Source: CAYMCO01 sp964388955
GTDB taxonomy: Bacteria > Chloroflexota > Anaerolineae > Anaerolineales > E44-bin32
Assembly (NCBI GenBank): GCA_964388955.1
Contig: CAYMCO010000027.1
Span: 1 to 64,000 of the forward strand
Direction of reading: 5' to 3'
Length of the DNA: 64,000 bases
Shown: positions 17,628-25,796 of the stretch, piece after piece
How the letters are laid out: each line of letters begins with the position of its first letter
Position numbering within the stretch: the stretch's first letter is position 1
Made by a program: the position numbers and the translations under genes
Notes under the pieces: generated by a model
The model's database searches: none
What the model was told of the DNA's origin: nothing
What the model saw: only the letters and a program-made list of their open reading frames with translations

Positions 17628-19245
17628 CCGGGACGAATGGTGCTGGGTGGCCGCCGGGGTGCTGATCGTCATGCTGCTGTCCAGCCTGCCGGTCATCGCC
17701 GGAAACCTGGCGCAGACAGAGGACGTGCGCTTCTCCGGCGCGGTATACGATCGCCAGGACTACGCCGTCCACCTCGCTACCATGCATTTGGGGGCGAGCG
17801 GGAGCTGGGGCTATCGACTCGAGTTCACCACCGAGGAGCACCCGGCCCGGTTTATCAAGCTGGCCTATCTGCTGCTCGGCAAGGTCGCCTCCGGATTGGG
17901 GTTGAGCTTCGGATTGGCTTACGAGGTTGCCCGGGTTCTGGCGGGGATGGGATTCGTGCTGGCTCTCTATGCCCTGGCCTCGTTGTTGACAGAGACGGTC
18001 AAGCTCCGCGCCATGGCGGTCACCTTGGCGGTGTTTGCATCCGGGATCGGTTGGCTCCAACTGATCCTGCATTGGGTTCCCCGGGTGGATATCTCGCCCA
18101 TCGATTTCTGGCTGATCGATGCCTTCGCCTTCTTCGGCATGATGACCCTCCCCCATTTCTCGCTCGCCCTGCTGCTGACATTGGTCATGCTGATAGCCGG
18201 GAAATCGTTGCTCAAGGAGGGGGGATTTCGGGCGCCCATCGTGGTGGGCGCCTGCGGCCTCCTGATCGTCGCCATAGAGCCGACTATGGTCGTCATCGCG
18301 GACCTGGCGTTGTTGGGTCTGACGATCGGCTTATGGCGGGAAACGGAGAAGCCCACGCTTGCGTCCCTGGGCCGCCTCATGCTTGCCGGATCAGCTCAGG
18401 CCCCATTGCTGGCCTACAATTACTGGGCATTGGGCTCCCATCCTGTCTGGGAGGAATTCACTGCACAGTTCATCCATCAGTCCCCGCCGCCGATCTACTA
18501 CCTGGCCGGCTTCGGACTGCTGCTTCCTTTTGCGTTGTGGGGAGCATGGGTGAGCTGGCGCCGGAAGAACCCCATCGGAATCATGCTTGCATTCTGGGCG
18601 CTGTGCGCGTCGGCTTTGGTGTATGCGCCGGTAAGCTTCCAACGCCGTTTCGCCATGGGCCTGTCGATACCCCTGGGCATCCTCGCCGCATATGGATTTT
18701 GGTTCGGATTCGCCGCCTGGCTGCGGCGCCGGGGGAAGGCCGGAGGCGTCGCCTTGTGGGAATTCGTCTATCAACGCCGTTGGGCGCTGGCCGGCATATG
18801 GATGCTTTTCTCCGGTTTTTCTTCGCTGTATCTGGTATTCGGAGGGGTGACTCTGGCCAGTCTGCGGCCGGCGACGCTCTTCGACCCCCGGGATGTCATC
18901 CGGGCGGTGGATTGGCTTGGGGAGAATGCGATGCCGGAGGATTCGGTGTTCAGCGCTGAGCGCACCGGCTTGGTCATCCCCGCCAGGACCGGCCTGCGAG
19001 CCTATCTGGGCCATCCGATTGAGACCGTTGACTATGATCGGAAAGAGCGGATTGTGGGGAGTTTCTACTCGGCGACGGGCATGAGTGATGAGGTCCGCGC
19101 GGTGACTCTGTTCGAAACCGGCTGCGAATGGCTCTTTGTTGGGCCTTATGAACGCGCCATCAGTGATTTCGAGCCCCGAAATATCCCGGGCGTCGAGATT
19201 GCGTACCAAAATCCCACTGTGAAACTCTACCGGGTCACCCGATGA
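17611..19245 (+). CDS. GT-C-like polytopic membrane protein, cluster gene 7
   Basis: A 544-aa membrane protein. After the first helix the outer loop contains DRQDYAVHLATMHLG and later EEHPARFIKLAYLL. The rest is a string of hydrophobic helices with a C-terminal soluble part (RAVDWLGENAMPEDSVFSAER, then CEWLFVGPYERAI). I do not recognise a named family; the build matches the other GT-C members. The ATG at 17611 overlaps the previous gene by 17 bp and has no ribosome site of its own, so translation is probably coupled. Its stop overlaps the next ATG by 4 bp. Confidence 0.6.
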   Translation: MNSRVSRDEWCWVAAGVLIVMLLSSLPVIAGNLAQTEDVRFSGAVYDRQDYAVHLATMHLGASGSWGYRLEFTTEEHPARFIKLAYLLLGKVASGLGLSFGLAYEVARVLAGMGFVLALYALASLLTETVKLRAMAVTLAVFASGIGWLQLILHWVPRVDISPIDFWLIDAFAFFGMMTLPHFSLALLLTLVMLIAGKSLLKEGGFRAPIVVGACGLLIVAIEPTMVVIADLALLGLTIGLWRETEKPTLASLGRLMLAGSAQAPLLAYNYWALGSHPVWEEFTAQFIHQSPPPIYYLAGFGLLLPFALWGAWVSWRRKNPIGIMLAFWALCASALVYAPVSFQRRFAMGLSIPLGILAAYGFWFGFAAWLRRRGKAGGVALWEFVYQRRWALAGIWMLFSGFSSLYLVFGGVTLASLRPATLFDPRDVIRAVDWLGENAMPEDSVFSAERTGLVIPARTGLRAYLGHPIETVDYDRKERIVGSFYSATGMSDEVRAVTLFETGCEWLFVGPYERAISDFEPRNIPGVEIAYQNPTVKLYRVTR

Positions 19246-20831
19246 TCGAAATGATGGCCAAGCGCAAGTCGCCCCTCCTGTTGACATTCGGTTGCGCGAT
19301 CGCCATATTGGCGGCGATCTGGGTGCGGCATCCAGGATATATGGACGCAGATTACTACTTTGCGACCGCCCGAACGCTGGCAGCCGGCGGCGGATTCCAG
19401 GAGCCGTTCATCTGGAACTATCTCGATGATCCGTCCGGCATCCCTCACCCGTCGCACCTGTATTGGCTGCCGGTGACCTCGATTCTGGCGGCGATCCCCA
19501 TGAGGCTGGGAGGCCTGTCCTTCCGGGCCGCCCAGATGCCATTCATCCTGCTGACAGGCTGCCTCCCGCTCATGGCGGCCAAGCTATCGGAGTGGCTGGG
19601 CTTCGATGACCGGATGTCGTGGTTCTCAGGGCTCTTGGCAGGGTTCTCGGGCTTCTACCTGGCCTATTTCGTCACCACGGATGCGTTTTCCCTGTATGCT
19701 GTACTGGGCGGCGGGATTCTGTGGTTGGCTGCCGCTGCAGCTCGATCCCCATCCCCAACGAGGTGGCTGCTGCTTGGCGGGATGATTGGGATCGCCAATC
19801 TGACCCGGACGGATGGCTCCCTCTTCCTTGTCGTCGGCCTGGCGGCGGTCGCCCTGTCGCGGCGGCGCCCTTTCATTTCCAGCGCCGTCTTGGTCTTGGG
19901 CTTCTTGCTGGCCAGCGCGCCATGGCTGCTACGGAACTGGATGACCATCGGAGCGCCCTTCTCCCCGGCGACTTCGAGAGCGCCGTGGATGCTTTCATAC
20001 GACGAGCTGTTCACTTATCCTGCGTCACAATTGACCTTTTCGCGCTGGTGGAATGCAGGCATCGGGGAGCTGCTTTCACAGCGCTGGGATGCGCTGGTCG
20101 CCAATCTATCCACTGCGCTGGCGGTGAATGGCCTCGTCTTCCAGGCTCCTCTGATATTGATCGCCGCGGTACATCTCCGGCGGCGAAACCTGCTGAAGCT
20201 GGCCGGGATCTATCTCGTGCTCCTCCTGGGGCTCATGAGCCTGGCATTCCCCTTCGCCGGCGCGCGCGGTGGGTTCTTCCATTCCAGCGCCGCGCTGATG
20301 CCACTCTTTTGGGCCCTCACGCCGAAGGGGGTATCGATCGCGGTGGATTGGGGGAGCCGTGCCAGGCGCTGGAATCGCAGTCAAGCGAAGACGGTGTTTC
20401 AGGTGGCATCTGTTGCGCTTTCGGCGGGCATCACCATCGCTGTTTTCTGGGGTCGGGCCCTGCGCCCCGTGCAGATGTCCGCCGCGTGGGGCGCGAGCGC
20501 CGAGACCTATGAACGCGTGGCCAGCGTGGTTCAGAAGCTGGGGTTGGGAGGCGAGAGCGCCGCGGTGAATAACCCACCGGGATTCTATCTGGCCTCGGGA
20601 ACGCCCGCTATTGTGATCCCAAATGGGGGCCCGAGTGCGCTTGAGGCTGTCATGCAGAGATATGGGGCGCGGATCGTGATTCTCGATCAGAATCACCCCG
20701 ACGGTCTCGGGCCTCTGTACGACGATCCCGATTCGCTGGATTGGCTCCGGCTGCGCGGGACCGTGGGGCCTTCCGGGGGGAGCCCGATTTATATTCTGGA
20801 ATCGAGAGGCGCGAACATTGGAGACCAATGA
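19242..20831 (+). CDS. GT-C-like polytopic membrane protein, cluster gene 8
   Basis: A 529-aa membrane protein. HPGYMDADYYFATARTLAAGGGF places Asp35 and Asp37 in the first outer loop. PSHLYWLPVTSILAAIPMRLGG and GGMIGIANLTRTDGSLFLVVGL follow, the second being a common motif of GT39-like Chloroflexi proteins. The C-terminal soluble part has NNPPGFYLASGTPAIVIPNGG and ARIVILDQNHPDGLGPLYDDP. The function is inferred only as sugar transfer or sensing at the outer face. It starts in an ATGA overlap with cluster gene 7 and ends 14 bp inside gene 9. Confidence 0.62.
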   Translation: MIEMMAKRKSPLLLTFGCAIAILAAIWVRHPGYMDADYYFATARTLAAGGGFQEPFIWNYLDDPSGIPHPSHLYWLPVTSILAAIPMRLGGLSFRAAQMPFILLTGCLPLMAAKLSEWLGFDDRMSWFSGLLAGFSGFYLAYFVTTDAFSLYAVLGGGILWLAAAAARSPSPTRWLLLGGMIGIANLTRTDGSLFLVVGLAAVALSRRRPFISSAVLVLGFLLASAPWLLRNWMTIGAPFSPATSRAPWMLSYDELFTYPASQLTFSRWWNAGIGELLSQRWDALVANLSTALAVNGLVFQAPLILIAAVHLRRRNLLKLAGIYLVLLLGLMSLAFPFAGARGGFFHSSAALMPLFWALTPKGVSIAVDWGSRARRWNRSQAKTVFQVASVALSAGITIAVFWGRALRPVQMSAAWGASAETYERVASVVQKLGLGGESAAVNNPPGFYLASGTPAIVIPNGGPSALEAVMQRYGARIVILDQNHPDGLGPLYDDPDSLDWLRLRGTVGPSGGSPIYILESRGANIGDQ

Positions 20832-22302
20832 GCGGCCGCTTGACCGCCAGGTTCGCCAGTTGGCCATCTTGCTGGCTCTGGTCGGAGCGGCCTGTTTGGT
20901 CTATGTGCTGTCGCTCTCTCGAACATCTGGGATCGGATTCCCTCTGGACGACGCCTGGATCCACCAGACCTACGCCCGGAACCTCGCGGAATATGGTGAA
21001 TGGTCCTTCACCCCCGGCGAGACCAGCGGAGGCTCGACCGCCCCATTGTGGACGGTGATGCTTTCGGCCGCCTATCTGCTGGGGGTCGATCCCACCATAT
21101 GGGCCTATCTGCTGGGGATCATCCTGCTCGCTTTCACCGCCTGGTCCGCCGGCCGGTGGTTCCTGATCCGAAACCCGGAAAGGACGAAGTGGGCCCCCTT
21201 CGTGGCAGCAGGAGTGGGCATGGAATGGCACCTGATTTGGGCGGGAGTCTCGGGCATGGAGACGGGCGCTATGGCGTTGATAGTGGTGCTGTTCTTCCTG
21301 TATCTGGATCAGCAAAGGGAAAGGTGGATCGGATTGGGGGCTCTGACCGGGCTCGGAGTTTGGATCCGCCCAGATGCGATCACCCTGCTTCTTCCGGCCG
21401 GCCTGATGATTCTTCTGGGAAGGCCTTTCTCCCCGACGACCCTGGCTCGGCGCTTTGGCCGGCTGCTGCTGGGCGCCGCCCTGCTCTTCGTCCCCTATTT
21501 GCTCTTCAACCTCTCGCAGGCGGAAGAAGTGTGGCCCAGCACGTTCTATGCGAAGCAGCAAGAATACGCCTCGCTGCGGGCGCTCCCCCTGGCGGGGAGA
21601 CTTCTCTCCCAGATGACCTCGCCTTTCGTCGGCCCTGCGGCCTTGCTGCTGCCCGGGATCGTCATCTTTCTGGTCGTTCGCGCTCGGCGGCGCAACTGGC
21701 CTCGCCTGGCGCCTTTGGTGTGGGCGCTGGCCTATCTGGCCATGTTCGCCTGGCGGCTTCCGGTGACATACCAGCACGGCCGCTACGCCATGCCCACCAT
21801 CCCGGTTCTGCTCGTCCTCGGTTTTGAGGGCCTCTCCAACTGGGTCCGCCCTGGATCGGTGACCATGTGGCGCAGGCTCCTGTCACGCGCCTGGATCGGG
21901 GCGCTGGGTGGAGTGGCGCTGGGCTTCATCGCGCTGGGCGCGCGCGCCTACCAGCGGGATGTCGCCATCATTCAGACGGAGATGGTGGCGACTGCCAGAT
22001 GGATCGCCCACAACACGCCGGCGGATTCCGTGGTCGCGGCGCACGACATCGGGGCCATCGGCTATTTCGCCCATCGCGAGCTGATTGATTTGGCCGGATT
22101 GGTTTCGCCCGAGGTGATTCCTTTCATGCGCGATGAAGCCGCACTGCGAAGCTACCTGGATGAACAGGGCGCGGACTACCTGGTCACATTTCCGGGCTGG
22201 TACCCAGAGCTAAGCGCACACGGTGAAGCTGTCTTCCGATCGCAGGGCAAGGCAAGCCCTGCGGCCGGTGGAGAGAACATGGTCGTTTACGCATGGCCCT
22301 GA
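20818..22302 (+). CDS. GT-C-like polytopic membrane protein, cluster gene 9
   Basis: A 494-aa membrane protein. IGFPLDDAWIHQTYARNLAEYG carries Asp44-Asp45 in the first loop, followed by SFTPGETSGGSTAPLWT. The C-terminal VAAHDIGAIGYFAHRELIDLAGLVSP closely matches the divergent gene at 6542-8122. The two ends of the cluster therefore hold the same family in opposite orientation. The start is TTG at 20818 with GAGAGGCG upstream; an ATG at 20828 is out of frame. It overlaps gene 8 by 14 bp. Its last bases precede the promoter of the response-regulator gene. Confidence 0.65.
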   Translation: METNERPLDRQVRQLAILLALVGAACLVYVLSLSRTSGIGFPLDDAWIHQTYARNLAEYGEWSFTPGETSGGSTAPLWTVMLSAAYLLGVDPTIWAYLLGIILLAFTAWSAGRWFLIRNPERTKWAPFVAAGVGMEWHLIWAGVSGMETGAMALIVVLFFLYLDQQRERWIGLGALTGLGVWIRPDAITLLLPAGLMILLGRPFSPTTLARRFGRLLLGAALLFVPYLLFNLSQAEEVWPSTFYAKQQEYASLRALPLAGRLLSQMTSPFVGPAALLLPGIVIFLVVRARRRNWPRLAPLVWALAYLAMFAWRLPVTYQHGRYAMPTIPVLLVLGFEGLSNWVRPGSVTMWRRLLSRAWIGALGGVALGFIALGARAYQRDVAIIQTEMVATARWIAHNTPADSVVAAHDIGAIGYFAHRELIDLAGLVSPEVIPFMRDEAALRSYLDEQGADYLVTFPGWYPELSAHGEAVFRSQGKASPAAGGENMVVYAWP

Positions 22303-22306
22303 TTCA

Positions 22307-22336
22307 TTGTCCTTGCGCTAGTGTGTATGCTATACT
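22307..22336 (+). promoter_or_regulatory. Sigma-70 type promoter of the NarL-type regulator
   Basis: TTGTCC (22307-22312), an 18-bp spacer and TATACT (22331-22336), right after the last GT-C gene. The same -35 sequence and spacing recur at the pilin promoter (24204-24233). Confidence 0.6.
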
Positions 22337-22366
22337 CGCCCCAGGTTCCGAAAGGCGGGGAAGGCC

Positions 22367-23059
22367 ATGGACAAAATCGGCATTGTGATCGTTGATGACC
22401 ATCCATTATTTCGTGAAGGCTTGCGCAACGTAGTCGAGGCAGAGGACGACATGCTGGTCCTGGGTGAGGCGCTCAGCGGTGATGAAGGGCTCGCCATGGT
22501 GAAGCAGGAGGAGCCGGAGGTCGTGCTGCTGGACATCAACCTGCCGCGCATGAACGGAATTCAAGTCACGCGCCAGATATTGTCCGAGCGGCTGGCTGCC
22601 GCGGTGGTTCTGCTCACCGCCTATGACGACGTCGAACAAGTGCTGCATGCCTTCCGTGCAGGTGCGATGGCCTATTGCTCCAAGGATGTCGAAGCAGGTA
22701 AGCTGGTAGATGTCATACGACAGGTTGCGCGCGGCTTTTATGTGGTTGGCGATCAAGTGTACGACAAGCAGGGGCTTGAGGCATGGCTCGATCGGGGCGT
22801 GGAGACCGTCCGGCGACCCCACCTCGAGGGCGAGGTGGAGGCGTACACCCCGCTCTCTCCACGTGAGATGGAAATCCTTCAGCACGTCACCCGCGGATTG
22901 AGCAACAAGGAGATCGCGGTCAAGTTGGGCATCAGCCATCAAACCGTGAAGAACCACATGACCTCTATTCTGCACAAGCTCGATGTGCAAGACCGGACCC
23001 AGGCGGCGGTGTATGCGCTGCGGCACGGCTGGGTCCGCCTCCAAGACACGCGGAAGTAA
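22367..23059 (+). CDS. NarL/FixJ-family response regulator
   Basis: A 230-aa two-component regulator. The receiver domain spans about residues 1-120, with acidic residues at 10-11, phospho-acceptor Asp56 (VVLLDINLP), Thr in LLTAYDD and the Lys in SKDVEAG. A linker of about 35 residues leads to a LuxR-type helix-turn-helix at about 160-225 (LSPREMEILQHVTRGLSNKEIAVKLGISHQTVKNHM). GGGGAAGG precedes the ATG. It stands 15 bp before a DegS-like kinase and is probably its partner. It may control the pilus operon downstream, but this is inferred from position only. Confidence 0.92.
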   Translation: MDKIGIVIVDDHPLFREGLRNVVEAEDDMLVLGEALSGDEGLAMVKQEEPEVVLLDINLPRMNGIQVTRQILSERLAAAVVLLTAYDDVEQVLHAFRAGAMAYCSKDVEAGKLVDVIRQVARGFYVVGDQVYDKQGLEAWLDRGVETVRRPHLEGEVEAYTPLSPREMEILQHVTRGLSNKEIAVKLGISHQTVKNHMTSILHKLDVQDRTQAAVYALRHGWVRLQDTRK

Positions 23060-23074
23060 TCAGGCCACCGTTCT

Positions 23075-24136
23075 ATGACTGATCGCGGTGCGGCGACGGA
23101 ACTCAGCCCCAGGGATGCCTTGCTTGAATCCGCTCGGGAAGAGCTGGAGAGCGTCCGCGCGCAACTCAGTGAGATCGGCCTCCTGGTGGAACAGAGCCAG
23201 GGCGAGGTGGACAAGCTCGCTGATCGGAATACCCAGATCACCGCCCGTCTGCATCAAATGCAGGGGCATTTCGAGACCATCCCCCGGGAGGACATTCGCT
23301 CGCTATATGAGACCGCCCAGGACACGCAGCAGCGTCTGTTCACCATGCGCGGTCAACTCGAGAAGCTGAAAAGCGATCAGGTCAACATCCAGCGCTACTC
23401 CGATTTCTTGCGAAGCACCATACAAGCTCTGGAGGGGATCTCCGCCGAGGAGGTACCCGGAGCCGCCGATTCGGGCGCACTCCTGGTACAACGGATCATT
23501 GAGGCCCAGGAAGATGAACGGCGGAAGGTGTCGCGCCTGATCCACGATGGCCCTGCGCAGACTTTGGCGAACTTCATCCTTCAGACTGAGATCGCCATAC
23601 GGCTATTCGATGTTGACTCTGAGAAAGCGCGTGCGGAGCTCACCACGCTCAAGTCGGCGGCCGAATCCTCCTTCTCAAAGATCCGCGATTTCATTTTCGA
23701 GATGCGCCCCATGATGCTCGACGATCTGGGCTTGATCCCCACCTTGCGGCGCTACTCCGATGTGTTCAAGGAGAAGACCGGCATGGATCTATCTCTGGTG
23801 GTGACGGGGAGTGAAAGACGGCTTGCCCCTCATCTGGAGATCTTGATCTTCCGCACGCTGCAGAGCGTCTTTGCTGACATCCGGGACAACGCGCAGGCCA
23901 CTCAAGTGAAGACTGTGATCGACATGGACGAGGAGCAGGTCCGGGTATCGGTTGAAGATAACGGCCGGCGGGTGGAATCGGAAGCATTCACGACTGGGGG
24001 CGACGGCCTGAGCGCGAGCCGGAATCTCGCCTCTCTGGAGGAACGGATCGATCAGGTCGGGGGGAGCTTGACCGTTCACAGCCGACCCGGCGACGGCAGC
24101 CGGGTCTCCTTCATCATCCCCGCTGCCCACGACTGA
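23075..24136 (+). CDS. DegS-like soluble histidine kinase with degenerate ATP-binding site
   Basis: A 353-aa cytosolic sensor kinase with no membrane helix. Residues about 10-130 are predicted coiled coil (heptad-rich, Leu/Glu/Gln). The HisKA_3 dimerisation and phosphoryl site is at about 145-165 (EDERRKVSRLIHDGPAQTLAN), and the catalytic domain follows to the end. The family N box, usually NxxKHA, here reads ADIRDNAQA: the Mg-binding Asn is Asp and the K-H pair is D-N. The G1 box keeps DNG but reads DNGRRV, and the G2 region is GGDGLSASRNL. ATP binding may therefore be altered or lost. It lies 15 bp after its presumed partner regulator. Confidence 0.85.
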   Translation: MTDRGAATELSPRDALLESAREELESVRAQLSEIGLLVEQSQGEVDKLADRNTQITARLHQMQGHFETIPREDIRSLYETAQDTQQRLFTMRGQLEKLKSDQVNIQRYSDFLRSTIQALEGISAEEVPGAADSGALLVQRIIEAQEDERRKVSRLIHDGPAQTLANFILQTEIAIRLFDVDSEKARAELTTLKSAAESSFSKIRDFIFEMRPMMLDDLGLIPTLRRYSDVFKEKTGMDLSLVVTGSERRLAPHLEILIFRTLQSVFADIRDNAQATQVKTVIDMDEEQVRVSVEDNGRRVESEAFTTGGDGLSASRNLASLEERIDQVGGSLTVHSRPGDGSRVSFIIPAAHD

Positions 24137-24203
24137 ACAGTGGGATCCTTCGCCATGGGATTTTTCTTGACATAAGGCATAGGGCTATTGGATTGTAGTC
24201 CTA

Positions 24204-24233
24204 TTGTCCTGGGCATAGCCGAACCCCTATAAT
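24204..24233 (+). promoter_or_regulatory. Sigma-70 type promoter of the pilin/tad operon
   Basis: TTGTCC (24204-24209), an 18-bp spacer and TATAAT (24228-24233), about 65 bp upstream of the Flp pilin start. It is the best promoter between the kinase and the pilus genes. Confidence 0.65.
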
Positions 24234-24298
24234 GGAACAAATTCATACTTTTTCATCGTCACCGGGTGCTTCATTATCGCGGGGGAGGAGGTAGTCGT

Positions 24299-24445
24299 AT
24301 GCTGTATGCCGCAAGGGATGGCGGCCAAGGGATGACGGAGTTCGGTGTGATTATTATGCTCGTCGCAATGGTTGTAATTATCCTGCTCATCCTGATGGGA
24401 CCGTCAATCGGAAATATGTTCAGCAACGTGGTCGCCGATATCTGA
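24299..24445 (+). CDS. flp: Flp/Fap-type pilin, 48 aa
   Basis: A 48-residue prepilin, the structural subunit of a Tad pilus. The sequence has a short leader ending GGQG, then MTEFGVIIMLVAMVVIILLILMG, and a tail with PSIGNMFSNVV. The Glu at position +5 relative to the GQG/M processing site (E14) and the hydrophobic helix are the Flp signature. A prepilin peptidase of TadV/CpaA type should cut after Gly11 or close to it; no such gene is in this window. GGGGGAGGAGG sits 7 bp before the ATG. It is first gene of the tad operon and is followed by a strong hairpin. Confidence 0.88.
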   Translation: MLYAARDGGQGMTEFGVIIMLVAMVVIILLILMGPSIGNMFSNVVADI

Positions 24446-24499
24446 TCGACTCACAGAAGAGGCGTATGGGAGGAGCATTCCGGCATAATTCCGAGGATA

Positions 24500-24526
24500 G
24501 GGAGCCCTATCATCGATAGGGCTTCC
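24500..24526 (+). terminator. Hairpin between the pilin gene and cpaB
   Basis: AGCCCTATC-ATC-GATAGGGCT is a perfect 9-bp stem extendable to 12 bp with GGG/TCC outside. It is followed by TCTAT. Its place just after the pilin suggests partial termination or 3'-end protection, giving more pilin mRNA than machinery mRNA. Confidence 0.55.
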
Positions 24527-24662
24527 TCTATAGCGGGAGAATGGTCGGGCACGTCGGGGCTGCGTGTGGTCTCGACTTGACAACCTTTCCAACAGAGGTA
24601 GGATGGCAGCGTTACAACCCAGGATCGGGCCGTGGGCCCGCGTAGATGATTGAGGAGGCGAC

Positions 24663-25730
24663 ATGCGTCGTGGCCGCATACTAATTCTGCTAGCACTGAT
24701 TCTATTGATCGGGGCGATCGGAGGTTTCTTCGTCATCCGCTCGCTTGGAGGTGGCGGAGGTGGCCAGGCGCAGTTCGAGGGCACTCCGGCTCCAGAGCAA
24801 GTCTTCACGGCGCAGATCGTGTTCGCCGCCCAGGATATCTCCCGCGGTGCACAGATCACGGATGACGCCGTCATTCTCTCTCCGTTTCCGGCAAACAACG
24901 TGATCGAGACCATGGTGACCGACACCAGCGTGGTGGTAGGCAAGTATGCGCGAATGGATATCGCCCGGGGTGTCCCCATCACGCTCAACATGTTCACCGA
25001 TCAGCCGGGGGCCCTGCTGGGGGTCGGCTCCGAGGCTTCCATCGCCATTCCCAATGGCATGACGGCGATCTCGATCCCGATGCCGGAGGCCACCAACGGA
25101 GTCGCCTATGCGGTGCGGGATGGCGATAAGGTGGATGTGCTCGTGAGCATGCCCGTGGTCGATCAGGATACAGATTTCCAGACCGTGCTTCCCAACCTGA
25201 CCTCGGTGCTGGTATCCTCGGGGGCGCCGGAGGAGGGCCAGCGGATACTGACTGCATCCGCCAATCTGGATACCGCAGTGCGTGGGCGGATTGAGACCGA
25301 GCCCGTGACCGGCCAGCTGCTGTACGTGATTCCCTCGGAGGGTCAGGAACCGCGCTTGGTCACACAGCGGCTGATCGAGAATGCGACCGTGCTGCATGTC
25401 GGGGAGTTCCCGCTGACCGAGGAACAAGCTCCGGAGGCGCCGGCCGCGGAAGGCGTGGGCGCGGAAACCAACCAAGAAGGTGCGCCGGCGCCGGCGCCGC
25501 CCAAGCCGAAGATCATCACGCTGATCGTCACGCCGCAGGAGGCGCTGTCGTTGCACTGGGCGGCCGAATCGGGTATAAACCTGACTCTCACGTTGCGGGC
25601 GCCGAATGACACAACCGAGATCAACACAACCAGCGTCACCTTGCAGTACCTGCTCGACACCTACAGCATCACTGTTCCGACGAAGCTGCCCTTCAGGGTG
25701 AAGCCCTCCGTAACACCGGTGATGCCATAA
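24663..25730 (+). CDS. cpaB: Flp pilus assembly protein CpaB/RcpC-like
   Basis: A 355-aa membrane-anchored protein with an N-terminal helix (residues about 5-27), a Gly-rich linker, an SAF domain (about 46-110, QIVFAAQDISRGAQITDDAVIL) and an RcpC/CpaB domain to about 280. A Pro/Ala/Glu linker precedes a final domain containing ITLIVTPQEALSLHWAAESG. CpaB proteins belong to the Tad secretion machine and normally act in the envelope next to the secretin; no secretin is visible here, as would fit a cell without a classical outer membrane. GAGGAGG lies just before the ATG. Confidence 0.88.
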   Translation: MRRGRILILLALILLIGAIGGFFVIRSLGGGGGGQAQFEGTPAPEQVFTAQIVFAAQDISRGAQITDDAVILSPFPANNVIETMVTDTSVVVGKYARMDIARGVPITLNMFTDQPGALLGVGSEASIAIPNGMTAISIPMPEATNGVAYAVRDGDKVDVLVSMPVVDQDTDFQTVLPNLTSVLVSSGAPEEGQRILTASANLDTAVRGRIETEPVTGQLLYVIPSEGQEPRLVTQRLIENATVLHVGEFPLTEEQAPEAPAAEGVGAETNQEGAPAPAPPKPKIITLIVTPQEALSLHWAAESGINLTLTLRAPNDTTEINTTSVTLQYLLDTYSITVPTKLPFRVKPSVTPVMP

Positions 25731-25796
25731 TCGTTTAATGCAAGTGGAGACCATACGGGGAATGTTCGATGGCCTCCAAGAGCTTCGGAGGTATTA

